From: Candidatus Burkholderia verschuerenii | GTDB taxonomy: Bacteria; Pseudomonadota; Gammaproteobacteria; Burkholderiales; Burkholderiaceae | Direction of reading: 5' to 3' | Assembly: GCF_001189365.1 (NCBI RefSeq) | Contig: NZ_LFJJ01000017.1 | Span: 1-49,834 of the forward strand | DNA: 49,834 bases | In this document: piece after piece, positions 36,450 through 45,641 of the stretch | How positions within the stretch are numbered: the first letter of the stretch is position 1 | How the letters are laid out: each line of letters begins with the position of its first letter | Program-made: the position numbers and the translations under genes | The notes under the pieces: generated by a model | The model's input: only the letters and a program-made list of their open reading frames with translations | What the model was told of the DNA's origin: nothing | Database searches by the model: none

Positions 36450-37586
36450 ATGACTCAGACTTCGCGGCCGTTCCTGCCCTTCGTCAGGCCTGAAATCGAC
36501 GAAGAGACCATTCAGGGCGTCGTCGACGTTCTGCGCTCCGGCTGGATCACCACCGGCCCGCAGAATCAGCAGTTCGAAGCCGAATTGTCCGCGTATTTCG
36601 GCGGCCGTCCGGTGCGCGCCTTCAACTCCGGCACCTGCACGATGGAAATCGCGCTGCGCATCGCCGGCGTCGGCGTTGGCGACGAAGTCATCACCACGCC
36701 GATGACCTGGGTGTCGACCGCCAACGTGATCCTCGAAGTCGGCGCGACGCCGGTTTTCGTCGATATCGATCCGGTCACGCGCAACATCGACCTCGACTTG
36801 CTCGAGCGGGCCATCACGCCGAAAACCCGCGCGATCATGCCGGTCTATCTCGCCGGTCTGCCGGTCGACATGGACCGCCTCTACGAGATCGCCCGCGCCC
36901 ACAAGCTGCGCGTGATCGAGGACGCCGCGCAAGCGGTCGGATCGACGTGGAAAGGCAAGCGCATCGGCTCGTTCGGCGATCTGGTTTCGATCAGCTTTCA
37001 CGCGAACAAAAACGTGACGTCGATCGAAGGCGGCGCGCTCGTCATGAACAACGAGGGCGAAGCCGAACTGGCGCGCAAGTATCGTCTGCAAGGCATCACG
37101 CGCACGGGCCTGGACGGCATGGACTGCGACGTGCTCGGCGGCAAGTACAACCTGACCGATGTCGCCGCGCGCGTCGGCCTGGGCCAGTTGAAGCACATCG
37201 AGCGCTTCACGCAGAAACGCCGCGAACTGGCGCGCGCCTATTTCGACGCGTTCGAAGGCGGTGCGGCCGTGAAGTTGGGCGTCGGTCTGCCGCTCGACAA
37301 TTTCACGGACAGCAACTGGCACATGTTCCAGATCGCGCTGCCGCTCGACCGGCTGAATCTCACGCGCGCGGAGTTCATGGAGCAACTGAAGGAGCGCGGC
37401 ATCGGCACGGGCGTGCACTATCCGGCGCTGCATCTGTTCTCGCTGTATCGCGCGCGCGGGTTCAAGGAAGGCATGTTCCCGCATGCGGAGACGCTCGGCG
37501 CATCGACCGTTACGCTGCCGCTGTTCACGCTCATGACGACGGACGACGTCGCGCGCGTGGTCGACGCCATCGACGAGATTTGCTGA
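36450..37586 (+). CDS. arnB: UDP-Ara4O aminotransferase
   Basis: The 378-residue DegT/DnrJ/EryC1 aminotransferase begins MTQTSRPFLPFVRPEIDEET; the PLP lysine is K187 in SFHANKNVTSIEGG. GWITTGPQNQQFEAEL and NWHMFQIALPLDRL are typical of ArnB. It forms UDP-L-Ara4N with glutamate as donor. ATG 36450 is preferred over an in-frame GTG/ATG-like start 15 bp earlier. Confidence 0.95.
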   Translation: MTQTSRPFLPFVRPEIDEETIQGVVDVLRSGWITTGPQNQQFEAELSAYFGGRPVRAFNSGTCTMEIALRIAGVGVGDEVITTPMTWVSTANVILEVGATPVFVDIDPVTRNIDLDLLERAITPKTRAIMPVYLAGLPVDMDRLYEIARAHKLRVIEDAAQAVGSTWKGKRIGSFGDLVSISFHANKNVTSIEGGALVMNNEGEAELARKYRLQGITRTGLDGMDCDVLGGKYNLTDVAARVGLGQLKHIERFTQKRRELARAYFDAFEGGAAVKLGVGLPLDNFTDSNWHMFQIALPLDRLNLTRAEFMEQLKERGIGTGVHYPALHLFSLYRARGFKEGMFPHAETLGASTVTLPLFTLMTTDDVARVVDAIDEIC

Positions 37587-37643
37587 CAATACGGCCATAC
37601 TGGCTAAACCGCATCGGCTAAATCACAGGACATTCAGCGCAAC

Positions 37644-38684
37644 ATGAGTCATTTGGATACTCCGGCGACGGGCCCCGAGCTTTCGGTCATCATCCCCGTC
37701 TACAACGAAGAGGACGGCCTGGACGCCCTCTTCGCCCGCCTGTACCCGGCGCTCGATGCGCTTAAAACGTCGTATGAAGTGATCTTCATCAACGACGGCA
37801 GCCGCGACAAATCGGCCGCGCTGCTGGCCCGGCAATTTCACGTTCGCCCGGACACCACGCGCGTGATTCTGCTGAACGGCAACTATGGCCAGCATATGGC
37901 GATTCTCGCGGGCTTCGAGCAGTCGCGCGGCGAAATCGTCGTGACGCTCGACGCCGATCTGCAGAATCCGCCCGAGGAAATCGGCAAGCTGGTCACGAAG
38001 ATGCGCGAAGGCTACGACTACGTGGGCACGATTCGTCAGCAGCGGCAGGACAGCCTGTGGCGCAAGAAGGCATCGCGCGCGATGAACCGTCTGCGCGAGC
38101 GCATCACCAAGATCCGCATGACGGATCAGGGCTGCATGCTGCGCGCGTACAGCCGGCACATCATCGACACGATCAACCGCTGCGGCGAGATCAACACCTT
38201 CATTCCGGCGCTCGCGTACACGTTCGCGCAGAACCCGATCGAAGTGGACGTCGCGCACGAAGAGCGTTTCGCGGGGGAATCGAAGTATTCGCTGTATAGC
38301 CTAATTCGCCTGAATTTCGACCTCGTGACGGGCTTTTCCGTCGTGCCGCTGCAATGGCTGTCGTTCATCGGCGTGATTCTCTCGGTCAGCTCGGCGGCGT
38401 TGTTCCTGCTGCTGCTGATTCGCCGCTTCATGTTCGGCGCGGAAGTTCAGGGTGTGTTCACGCTGTTCGCCATCACGTTTTTCATGCTCGGCGTGATCAT
38501 CTTCGCGCTCGGGCTGCTCGGCGAATACATCGGACGCATTTATCAGCAGGTGCGCGCGCGTCCGCGTTATCTGGTGCAGACGATCCTCGAACAGCGCGAC
38601 GGCCTGTCGGTCGCGACCAAGCCGCTGCAGGACACGGTGCAGCAAGTGGCCGTGGTCGTCACCCGCGAGGACGACAGCCGATGA
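37644..38684 (+). CDS. arnC: Undecaprenyl-phosphate Ara4FN transferase
   Basis: The 346-residue GT2 enzyme starts SVIIPVYNEEDGLDALFARL and has the DxD-type motif VVTLDADLQNPPEE and two C-terminal membrane segments (about 233-310). It transfers the formylated sugar to undecaprenyl phosphate at the inner membrane. Its stop overlaps the next start by 4 nt (ATGA). Confidence 0.94.
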   Translation: MSHLDTPATGPELSVIIPVYNEEDGLDALFARLYPALDALKTSYEVIFINDGSRDKSAALLARQFHVRPDTTRVILLNGNYGQHMAILAGFEQSRGEIVVTLDADLQNPPEEIGKLVTKMREGYDYVGTIRQQRQDSLWRKKASRAMNRLRERITKIRMTDQGCMLRAYSRHIIDTINRCGEINTFIPALAYTFAQNPIEVDVAHEERFAGESKYSLYSLIRLNFDLVTGFSVVPLQWLSFIGVILSVSSAALFLLLLIRRFMFGAEVQGVFTLFAITFFMLGVIIFALGLLGEYIGRIYQQVRARPRYLVQTILEQRDGLSVATKPLQDTVQQVAVVVTREDDSR

Positions 38685-39667
38685 AACCGCGCGCCGTCGT
38701 CTTCGCCTACCACAACGTCGGCGTGCGCTGCCTGCAGGTGCTGCTGGCGCGCGGCGTCGATGTCGCGCTGGTCGTCACGCACGAGGACAGCGCGAGCGAG
38801 AACATCTGGTTCGGCAGCGTCGCGCAGGTCGCGGCGGAGCATGGCATCGAGACCATCATGCCGGCCGATCCGAAAGCGTCGGAGTTGCAGGCGAAAATCG
38901 CGAGCATCGGGCCGGACTTCATCTTCTCGTTCTATTACCGGCATATGCTGCCGGTCTCGCTGCTCGCGCTCGCCCGGCGCGGCGCGTACAACATGCACGG
39001 CTCGCTGCTGCCGAAGTATCGCGGACGCGTGCCGACCAACTGGGCGGTGATCAACGGCGAAACCGAATCCGGCGCGACGCTGCACGAAATGCTCGCCAAG
39101 CCGGACGCCGGCGCGATCGTCGCCCAGACGCCGGTGCCGATCCTCCCCGACGATACAGCGGCGATGGTCTTCGACAAGACCGTTGTCGCGGCCGAACAGA
39201 CGCTGTGGCGCGTGCTGCCCGCCCTGCTCGCGGGCGAAGCGCCGCGCCTGCCCAACGACCTCGCCGCCGGCAGCTACTACGGTGGCCGCAAGCCGGAAGA
39301 CGGCCGCATCGACTGGTCGCAGTCCGCGCCGCGTGTGTACAACCTGATTCGCGCCGTCGCGCCGCCGTATCCGGGCGCGTTCACGGATATCGATAGCAAC
39401 CGCTTTATCGTTGCGCGCGCGCGGCTCGTGCCCGAAACGGGCGCGCCCGGCATTTCGGCCGAAAGGCTCGGTGATCTGCGCCGTTTGCCCATCGGCCTGA
39501 GCGTGGCGGATAATGCGCTGTTTGGCGTCTGCGGCAATGGCCGCGTCATCGCCATCCACGAATTGCGTCATCGGGTCTTGAATGCCGACGCGCAACCCGT
39601 GGGTGAAGAGCGCGCCGTCGATCCCGCCGAATTCGGCCGAATCATTCAATCCTCTCGTCATTCATGA
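38681..39667 (+). CDS. arnA: UDP-Ara4N formyltransferase (ArnA N-terminal half as a separate protein)
   Basis: The 328-residue formyltransferase has the catalytic N104/H106/D142 set (GAYNMHGSLLPKYRGRVPTN and AKPDAGAIVAQ) and the C-terminal Fmt-like domain. It corresponds to residues 1-305 of fused E. coli ArnA. It overlaps arnC and the next gene by 4 nt on each side, so the two ArnA halves are translated in turn. Confidence 0.93.
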   Translation: MKPRAVVFAYHNVGVRCLQVLLARGVDVALVVTHEDSASENIWFGSVAQVAAEHGIETIMPADPKASELQAKIASIGPDFIFSFYYRHMLPVSLLALARRGAYNMHGSLLPKYRGRVPTNWAVINGETESGATLHEMLAKPDAGAIVAQTPVPILPDDTAAMVFDKTVVAAEQTLWRVLPALLAGEAPRLPNDLAAGSYYGGRKPEDGRIDWSQSAPRVYNLIRAVAPPYPGAFTDIDSNRFIVARARLVPETGAPGISAERLGDLRRLPIGLSVADNALFGVCGNGRVIAIHELRHRVLNADAQPVGEERAVDPAEFGRIIQSSRHS

Positions 39668-40710
39668 AAAAAGTTCTGATCCTCGGTGTGAACGGTTTCA
39701 TCGGCCATCACCTGTCCAAGCGCATCCTCGAAACGACCGACTGGGAAGTGTTCGGGATGGATATGCAAACCGATCGCCTGGGCGACCTCGCGAATCACGA
39801 GCGGATGCACTTCTTCGAAGGCGACATCACCATCAACAAGGAGTGGGTCGAGTATCACATCAAGAAGTGCGATGTGATCCTGCCGCTGGTCGCCATCGCG
39901 ACGCCCGCGACTTACGTGAAGCAGCCGCTGCGCGTGTTCGAACTCGACTTCGAGGCGAACCTGCCCATCGTGCGTTCGGCGGTGAAGTACAACAAGCATC
40001 TGGTGTTTCCGTCGACGTCCGAGGTGTACGGCATGTGCACCGACGAGCAGTTCGACCCGGAAAACTCCACGCTCTCCTACGGCCCCATCAACAAGCCGCG
40101 CTGGATCTACGCGTGCTCGAAGCAGCTGATGGACCGCGTGATCTGGGGCTACGGCATGGAAGGCCTGAACTTCACGCTGTTCCGCCCGTTCAACTGGATC
40201 GGCCCGGGCCTCGACTCGATCTACACCGCGAAGGAAGGTTCGTCGCGCGTGGTGACACAGTTCCTCGGCCATATCGTGCGCGGCGAGAACATCAGCCTCG
40301 TGGATGGCGGCGCGCAAAAGCGTGCGTTCACGGACATCGACGACGGCATCGGCGCGCTGATGAAGATCATCGAGAACAAGGACGGCATGGCGTCGGGCAA
40401 GATCTATAACATCGGCAATCCTAAGAATAATTTCTCGGTGCGCGAACTCGCCAACATGATGCTCAAGCTGGCGAACGAATATCCCGAATACGCCGACACC
40501 GCGAAGCAAGTGCAACTGGTCGAAACCTCGTCGGGCGCGTACTACGGCAGCGGTTATCAGGACGTGCAGAACCGCGTGCCAAAAATCGACAACACGATGC
40601 AGGAACTCTCGTGGGCGCCCAAAGCCACGATGGACGACGCGCTGCGCAAGATCTTCGAAGCGTATCGCGATCACGTCGGCGAAGCCCGCAAGCTCGTCGA
40701 GCAGTCGTAA
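39664..40710 (+). CDS. UDP-glucuronate oxidative decarboxylase (ArnA C-terminal half as a separate protein)
   Basis: The 348-residue SDR enzyme has the NAD loop GVNGFIGHHLSKR, the active-site PSTSEVYGMC (S119/E120), and the YxxxK pair in RWIYACSKQLMDR (Y149/K153). It corresponds to the dehydrogenase half of ArnA and oxidises and decarboxylates UDP-GlcA to UDP-Ara4O. It is immediately followed by arnD (9-bp gap). Confidence 0.94.
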   Translation: MKKVLILGVNGFIGHHLSKRILETTDWEVFGMDMQTDRLGDLANHERMHFFEGDITINKEWVEYHIKKCDVILPLVAIATPATYVKQPLRVFELDFEANLPIVRSAVKYNKHLVFPSTSEVYGMCTDEQFDPENSTLSYGPINKPRWIYACSKQLMDRVIWGYGMEGLNFTLFRPFNWIGPGLDSIYTAKEGSSRVVTQFLGHIVRGENISLVDGGAQKRAFTDIDDGIGALMKIIENKDGMASGKIYNIGNPKNNFSVRELANMMLKLANEYPEYADTAKQVQLVETSSGAYYGSGYQDVQNRVPKIDNTMQELSWAPKATMDDALRKIFEAYRDHVGEARKLVEQS

Positions 40711-40719
40711 GAGGCGCGC

Positions 40720-41616
40720 GTGGCCCGCATCGTCCTCAAGATCGACGTCGATACGCTGCGCGGCACGCGCGAAGGCGTGCCGAACCTCGCACGTATTTTC
40801 GACAAGTACAGCGCGCGCGCGACCTTCCTCTTCAGCCTCGGCCCGGATCACACCGGCTGGGCACTGCGGCGCGTGTTTCGCCCCGGCTTTCTGAAGAAGG
40901 TGTCGCGCACGTCGGTGGTCGAGCATTACGGCATCAGGCAACTGATGTACGGCGTGCTCTTGTCGGGGCCGGATATCGGCCGCGAAACAAAGTCCGAGAT
41001 GCGCGCCATCCACGAGGCCGGCTTCGAATGCGGCATCCATACGTGGGATCACGTCTACTGGCAGGACAACGTGCGCGCGCGCGATCGCGACTGGACCGTC
41101 GCGCAGATGAAGCAGAGCCATGCGCGTTTCGTCGAGGTGTTCGGCGCGCCGCCGGTCACGCACGGCGCGGCCGGCTGGCAAATGAACGGCCACGCGTTCG
41201 AGCAGATCGACGCGTGGGGCATGCGCTACGCATCCGACGGGCGCGGCCACACGCCGTATATTCCCGTGCTCGACGGCCGCACGCTGAATCACGTGCAGAT
41301 GCCAACCACGCTGCCGACGCTCGATGAAATCCTCGGCGTCGACGGCATCGACGAAAGCAATGTCGCCGCGCATCTGCTTAAGCGCACGGCGAACAATCCG
41401 CACGATCAGGTCTTCACGCTGCACGCCGAACTCGAAGGCCAGAAGCTCGCGCCCGTGTTCGAGCAACTGCTCGCCGGCTGGCGCGCGCAGGGACACAGCT
41501 TCGCCACGATGGGCGACTATCATGCGACGCTGGACCGAACGACCCTACCCACGTACCCTGTTACATGGGGCGAGATTCCGGGCCGGTCGGACGAACTGAT
41601 CGTCCAGCCGGGCTGA
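40720..41616 (+). CDS. arnD: Ara4FN deformylase ArnD
   Basis: The 298-residue NodB-type polysaccharide deacetylase begins at GTG 40720. Motifs include LKIDVDTLRGTREGVPNL, FECGIHTWDHVYWQD and the histidine near the C-terminus (LHAELEGQ). It removes the formyl group from undecaprenyl-P-Ara4FN before flipping, and it ends the cluster. Confidence 0.94.
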   Translation: MARIVLKIDVDTLRGTREGVPNLARIFDKYSARATFLFSLGPDHTGWALRRVFRPGFLKKVSRTSVVEHYGIRQLMYGVLLSGPDIGRETKSEMRAIHEAGFECGIHTWDHVYWQDNVRARDRDWTVAQMKQSHARFVEVFGAPPVTHGAAGWQMNGHAFEQIDAWGMRYASDGRGHTPYIPVLDGRTLNHVQMPTTLPTLDEILGVDGIDESNVAAHLLKRTANNPHDQVFTLHAELEGQKLAPVFEQLLAGWRAQGHSFATMGDYHATLDRTTLPTYPVTWGEIPGRSDELIVQPG

Positions 41617-41723
41617 TTCCTCGGGCCGATTCCCGATTCTCGATTTCCGCCGCTGTCCGGCAATCCGGCCGGCGGCGGACGCGACGCCCCTGCCCACAAT
41701 CCAGAATAACCGGAGGAAGCTTC

Positions 41724-42194
41724 GTGCCAGTTGCATCAGCCGCAGTCGATCAGCCCGTTCCCGACTTTACCGCTCCCGCCACCGGCGGCGATTTCACGCT
41801 GTCCAGCCTGCGCGGGAAAAAAGTGGTGCTGTTCTTCTATCCGAAGGACAACACGCCCGGCTGCACGCAGGAAAGCCTGCAATTCCGCGATCACTACGAG
41901 CAGTTCACGGCCGTCGGCGCGGAAGTGATCGGCATCTCGCGCGACAGCGTGCGATCGCACGACAACTTCAAGGCCAAGCTCGAACTGCCCTACACGCTCG
42001 TGTCCGACGCGGACGAAGCCATCTGCACGCTGTTCAACGTCATCAAAATGAAGAAAATGTATGGCAAGGAAGTGCGCGGAATCGAGCGCTCGACCTTTCT
42101 TCTCGATGCGAAAGGCGTGCTGCGGCAGGAGTTCCGCGGCATCAAGGTGCCGGGTCACGTCGAGGCGATCGTCGAGGCTGTACAAGCGATTTGA
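41724..42194 (+). CDS. bcp: Bcp-type atypical peroxiredoxin
   Basis: From a GTG at 41724 with GGAGGA upstream, 156 residues. The peroxidatic cysteine is C47 in PKDNTPGCTQESLQFRDHYEQF. E. coli Bcp has a resolving Cys five residues later (CTVQAC); here that position is not Cys, so it is a 1-Cys or differently resolved form. It reduces peroxides in the cytoplasm and stands between arnD and the phoH leader. Confidence 0.92.
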   Translation: MPVASAAVDQPVPDFTAPATGGDFTLSSLRGKKVVLFFYPKDNTPGCTQESLQFRDHYEQFTAVGAEVIGISRDSVRSHDNFKAKLELPYTLVSDADEAICTLFNVIKMKKMYGKEVRGIERSTFLLDAKGVLRQEFRGIKVPGHVEAIVEAVQAI

Positions 42195-42213
42195 TGCACG
42201 CTATATTGGTCTG

Positions 42214-42376
42214 CAATGAGCGCCTGTTCTTCCCATTCCCTAATTCGCCGCGCCCCACGCCGTCTGCCGTGCGGTGCGGTCGGCATGGATCCGGACTACG
42301 TGGAACGGGCACGTCGCGGGCGCTCCGAAAAAGCAGTCAGCCGCTGGTTCCGGTAGTCGGAACGGCGGCTTTTTTG
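42214..42376 (+). ncRNA. Candidate small RNA or phoH leader with its own promoter and terminator
   Basis: A -10 TATATT (42202-42207) and -35 TGTACA (42179-42184) are spaced by 17 bp. The predicted start is near 42214. Inside, GAGCGCC (42218-42224) is fully complementary to GGCGCTC (42319-42325), and CCCATTCC (42232-42239) pairs with GGAACGGG (42302-42309) with one mismatch, giving a long rod with a bubble. It ends in a strong terminator: AGCCG/CGGCT plus GTTCCG/CGGAAC (42339-42370), then six T. A 46-codon open frame (42216-42356) has no ribosome-binding site and stops in the terminator loop. No RNA family was identified. Confidence 0.4.
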
Positions 42377-42589
42377 TTGGTGTCGCGCGACAGCCGGATT
42401 TTTCGGACGGACGTGCGGCGTGACGGACGCAACCTCCAAGGAGCAGATCGAAAAACTTAGGCGACCGGCGTTTTCGACCACGAAGCGCGTCTCCGGGCGC
42501 AAACTGCTGAACGCGTACGCTGCGAGGGCGGACGAGCAGGATGCGACAGGCGGCGCACGATATGAACCGATTCCTTTCGAGGGAACACC

Positions 42590-44428
42590 ATGCCTTTGCC
42601 TACCGCCCCGGCCAAACTCGGCCATCTCCTTCCGTCTGAAGAGTACAAAGCCAAAGCCAGGCCGTCGAAGCAATCGAAGAAACAGGCTGCCGCAAGTGAC
42701 GACGACGCGTTCGGCGCCGTCGAAACCGTCGCGGCCGAACGTCCCGCGAACGCGGCGCACACCTTGCGCGCCATCGCGAGCGACGTGCTGACCCAGATTC
42801 CCGCCGAAGCGCCGGTCGAAAACGTCGTGCCATCGCCCGCGCCCGGCAGCGTGCCCACGCGCGGCCGAAAATCGAAGCAGACCGTGGCGCTCCTGCAACC
42901 CGTGCCGACCGAACGCAAGGAACCGGCGCAGGCGCGCACCGAGCGCGCCGACACGCCCGCGCCTGCCGCGCCCGCCGTCGCCAAGGACACGCGCGCGCAA
43001 CCGAAGCGCCGTCAGCGCGTGACGCAGGAAGCCGAACTGCGCAAGCTCTTCGTGCTCGACACCAACGTGCTGATGCACGATCCGAGTTCGCTGTTCCGCT
43101 TCGAGGAGCACGACGTCTATCTGCCGATGATGACGTTGGAAGAACTCGACAATCACAAGAAGGGCATGTCGGAAGTGGCGCGCAATGCGCGTCAGGTGAG
43201 CCGCACGCTCGACGCGCTGGTCGCCAACGCGGGCAAGATGACGGAAGGCATTCCGCTCGCTGCGCAAGGCAACCGCGACGCGCTCGGCCGCCTCTACTTC
43301 CAGACCACGCTCACCGATATCGAACCGGTCGAAGGTTTGCCCGTCGGCAAGGCGGACAACCAGATTCTCGGCGTCGTGCGCGCGCTGCAGAAAGAGTGGC
43401 AGGATCGTCAGGTCGTGCTGGTGTCGAAAGACATCAACATGCGGATCAAGGCGCATGCGCTCGGACTGCCGGCCGAAGATTACTTCAACGATCAGGTTCT
43501 GGAAGACAAGGACCTGCTCTACTCGGGCGTGCGCGCGCTGCCGCAGGATTTCTGGACCAAGCACGCCAAGGGCATGGAAAGCTGGCAGGACACCAAGACC
43601 GGCACCACGTATTACCGCGTGACCGGTCCGCTCTGCCCGTCGATGCTCGTCAACGAGTTCGTCTATCTCGAACCGCAGAACGGCGAGCCGTCGTTCCACG
43701 CGGTCGTGCGCGAACTGAACGGCAAGACCGCGCTACTGCAGACGCTGCGCGACTACGGGCACCACAAGAACAACGTGTGGGGCATCACGGCGCGCAATCG
43801 CGAGCAGAACTTCGCGCTCAACCTGCTGATGAACCCGGAAGTCGATTTCGTCACGCTGCTCGGTCAGGCCGGCACCGGCAAGACGCTGATGGCGCTCGCC
43901 GCCGGTCTCGCGCAAGTGCTCGACGACAAGCGCTATAACGAGATCATCGTGACGCGCGCGACGGTTCCGGTCGGCGAGGACATCGGCTTTCTACCGGGCA
44001 CCGAGGAAGAAAAGATGCAGCCGTGGATGGGCGCATTCGACGACAACCTCGAAGTCCTCCAGAAAACCGACGATGCCGCCGGCGAATGGGGCCGCGCCGC
44101 CACGCAGGAACTGATCCGTTCGCGTCTGAAGGTGAAGAGCATGAACTTCATGCGCGGCCGGACCTTCGTCGATAAATACGTGATCATCGACGAGGCGCAG
44201 AATCTGACGCCGAAGCAGATGAAAACGCTCGTGACGCGCGCGGGTCCGGGCACGAAGATCATCTGCCTGGGCAATATCGCGCAGATCGACACGCCGTATT
44301 TGACGGAAGGCAGTTCCGGCCTGACCTACGTGGTCGATCGCTTCAAGGGCTGGACGCACAGTGGACACGTGACGCTCGCGCGCGGCGAACGTTCGCGACT
44401 GGCGGATTACGCGTCCGACATTCTGTAA
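42590..44428 (+). CDS. PIN-PhoH fusion ATPase
   Basis: The 612-residue protein has an unstructured, Ala/Pro/Lys-rich N-terminal region (about 1-145), a PIN-type RNase domain starting at LFVLDTNVLMHDP (about residue 155), and a PhoH ATPase with Walker A GQAGTGKTLMAL (about 424), Walker B VIIDEAQNLTPKQMK (about 534) and C-terminal LARGERSRLADYAS. Such fusions are thought to act on RNA, probably as toxin-like or RNA-decay helicase-nucleases. A terminator follows. The long gap upstream carries the candidate small RNA. Confidence 0.92.
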   Translation: MPLPTAPAKLGHLLPSEEYKAKARPSKQSKKQAAASDDDAFGAVETVAAERPANAAHTLRAIASDVLTQIPAEAPVENVVPSPAPGSVPTRGRKSKQTVALLQPVPTERKEPAQARTERADTPAPAAPAVAKDTRAQPKRRQRVTQEAELRKLFVLDTNVLMHDPSSLFRFEEHDVYLPMMTLEELDNHKKGMSEVARNARQVSRTLDALVANAGKMTEGIPLAAQGNRDALGRLYFQTTLTDIEPVEGLPVGKADNQILGVVRALQKEWQDRQVVLVSKDINMRIKAHALGLPAEDYFNDQVLEDKDLLYSGVRALPQDFWTKHAKGMESWQDTKTGTTYYRVTGPLCPSMLVNEFVYLEPQNGEPSFHAVVRELNGKTALLQTLRDYGHHKNNVWGITARNREQNFALNLLMNPEVDFVTLLGQAGTGKTLMALAAGLAQVLDDKRYNEIIVTRATVPVGEDIGFLPGTEEEKMQPWMGAFDDNLEVLQKTDDAAGEWGRAATQELIRSRLKVKSMNFMRGRTFVDKYVIIDEAQNLTPKQMKTLVTRAGPGTKIICLGNIAQIDTPYLTEGSSGLTYVVDRFKGWTHSGHVTLARGERSRLADYASDIL

Positions 44429-44450
44429 GCGTCGATTTTCGTTAGAAATC

Positions 44451-44487
44451 AACGGCCTGGCGGAGCAATCCGTCAGGCCGTTTTTTT
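44451..44487 (+). terminator. Rho-independent terminator after phoH
   Basis: AACGGCCTG (44451-44459) pairs with CAGGCCGTT (44474-44482), followed by TTTTTTT. It lies 22 bp after the phoH stop. Confidence 0.92.
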
Positions 44488-44625
44488 GTGCGATCGTTTC
44501 GCGCGAGCCACACTTACGACGCGAACTTGAAGTAATTTCTGAAGAAATGTTGCCGCACGTCCGTGCTGCGGGCTAGTATCGAGGCACTGTCCCATCGAGG
44601 GCGAGATTTCGCTCGCCTGTGTCAA

Positions 44626-45570
44626 ATGCGTCGAATCTGGCTTCCCTTGCTCGTCACCGTTCTGCTTGCCGCGTGTGATAGCGCGCCGCAGCAGGCGACG
44701 CGCAAGCCTTCCGCCAGCACGAACGCAACCCGCACCTACAAACCGCCGCCCGGCTTTCCGACGTTCGTCGATCACAGCATCGGGCGCGAGGAAATTTCGA
44801 TTCAGGCGATGGCGCTCGTCGGCGTACCGTATCGCTGGGGCGGCAATAATCCGGATGCGGGCTTCGATTGCAGCGGTCTCGTGCGCTATGTCGTCGATCG
44901 CGCGGCGTCGGTCGATCTGCCGCGAACGACGGCGGAAATGAGCGGACGCGGCGAATCCATCGAGCCGGATGAAATCGCGCCGGGCGATCTGGTGTTCTTC
45001 AACACGACAGGACGGCCACATTCGCATGTGGGCATTTACGTGGGCAAGTTGCGCTTCGTGAACGCGCCGTCGACGGGCGGCACCGTGCGGCTCGATTACC
45101 TGATGAATCCCTATTGGGCGAAGCATTTCGACGGCATTCGCCGCGTCGCGCCGCCCAAGTTCGCGCCGACTCCGTTCGATGCACCGACGTATATCGCCTC
45201 GCCTGCACCTGCACCTGCGCCAGCGCCTGCTGCGGCTCCGATGACTCCTCCCGCGCCCGCCACCGCCGATGCTTTCGAGCCGCCGCCCTCTTCTTCCTTG
45301 TCCGCGGCTCAGCGGCAAGCCAAGGCAGCCGGCGCAAGCGCGCCAGCGACGGCCGCCATCAACGCATCGTCCGATCCGATTCAAGCCGCCGCCGATGCCT
45401 TCGAGCCGCCGCCGTCATCGCGCAGCGCCGCGCAGCAGCAGGCGCGCACGGCGCACGACGATCCGCCCGCGCGCGTGATGCGCGCCTCTACGTCGTCGCT
45501 GACGCCCGCGCGGCCGGCTGCATCGAACGGCGACGATCCCATCGCCCGCTTCGCCAACGGCAGCAACTGA
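44626..45570 (+). CDS. NlpC/P60 lipoprotein with a repetitive C-terminus
   Basis: 314 residues from ATG 44626. A lipobox LAAC puts lipidation at C17. The NlpC/P60 peptidase domain (about 56-175) has C82 in DAGFDCSGLVRYV, H134 in RPHSHVGIYVG and N146 in FVNAPSTGG as the probable third residue (often His). The C-terminal part is Pro/Ala-rich with a repeated unit (DAFEPPPSS...SAAQ.QA..A) at about 215-235 and 257-276. It probably cleaves peptidoglycan stem peptides at the periplasmic face of the membrane. Confidence 0.9.
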   Translation: MRRIWLPLLVTVLLAACDSAPQQATRKPSASTNATRTYKPPPGFPTFVDHSIGREEISIQAMALVGVPYRWGGNNPDAGFDCSGLVRYVVDRAASVDLPRTTAEMSGRGESIEPDEIAPGDLVFFNTTGRPHSHVGIYVGKLRFVNAPSTGGTVRLDYLMNPYWAKHFDGIRRVAPPKFAPTPFDAPTYIASPAPAPAPAPAAAPMTPPAPATADAFEPPPSSSLSAAQRQAKAAGASAPATAAINASSDPIQAAADAFEPPPSSRSAAQQQARTAHDDPPARVMRASTSSLTPARPAASNGDDPIARFANGSN

Positions 45571-45641
45571 CGTATCGCTCGCCACTCTGCTATCGTGATC
45601 GGTCTGGATCATCACGCGTCGACACGGCAGGAGCGAAATTC

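Noticed and set aside
42216..42356. A 46-codon peptide gene inside the candidate small RNA
   Set aside because: It lacks a ribosome-binding site, starts almost at the predicted transcript 5' end and has Arg-rich composition; it is kept only as a note in the RNA entry.
42420..42791. A 123-codon open frame overlapping the start of phoH
   Set aside because: It overlaps the well-supported PIN-PhoH gene in another frame and has no protein-like features.
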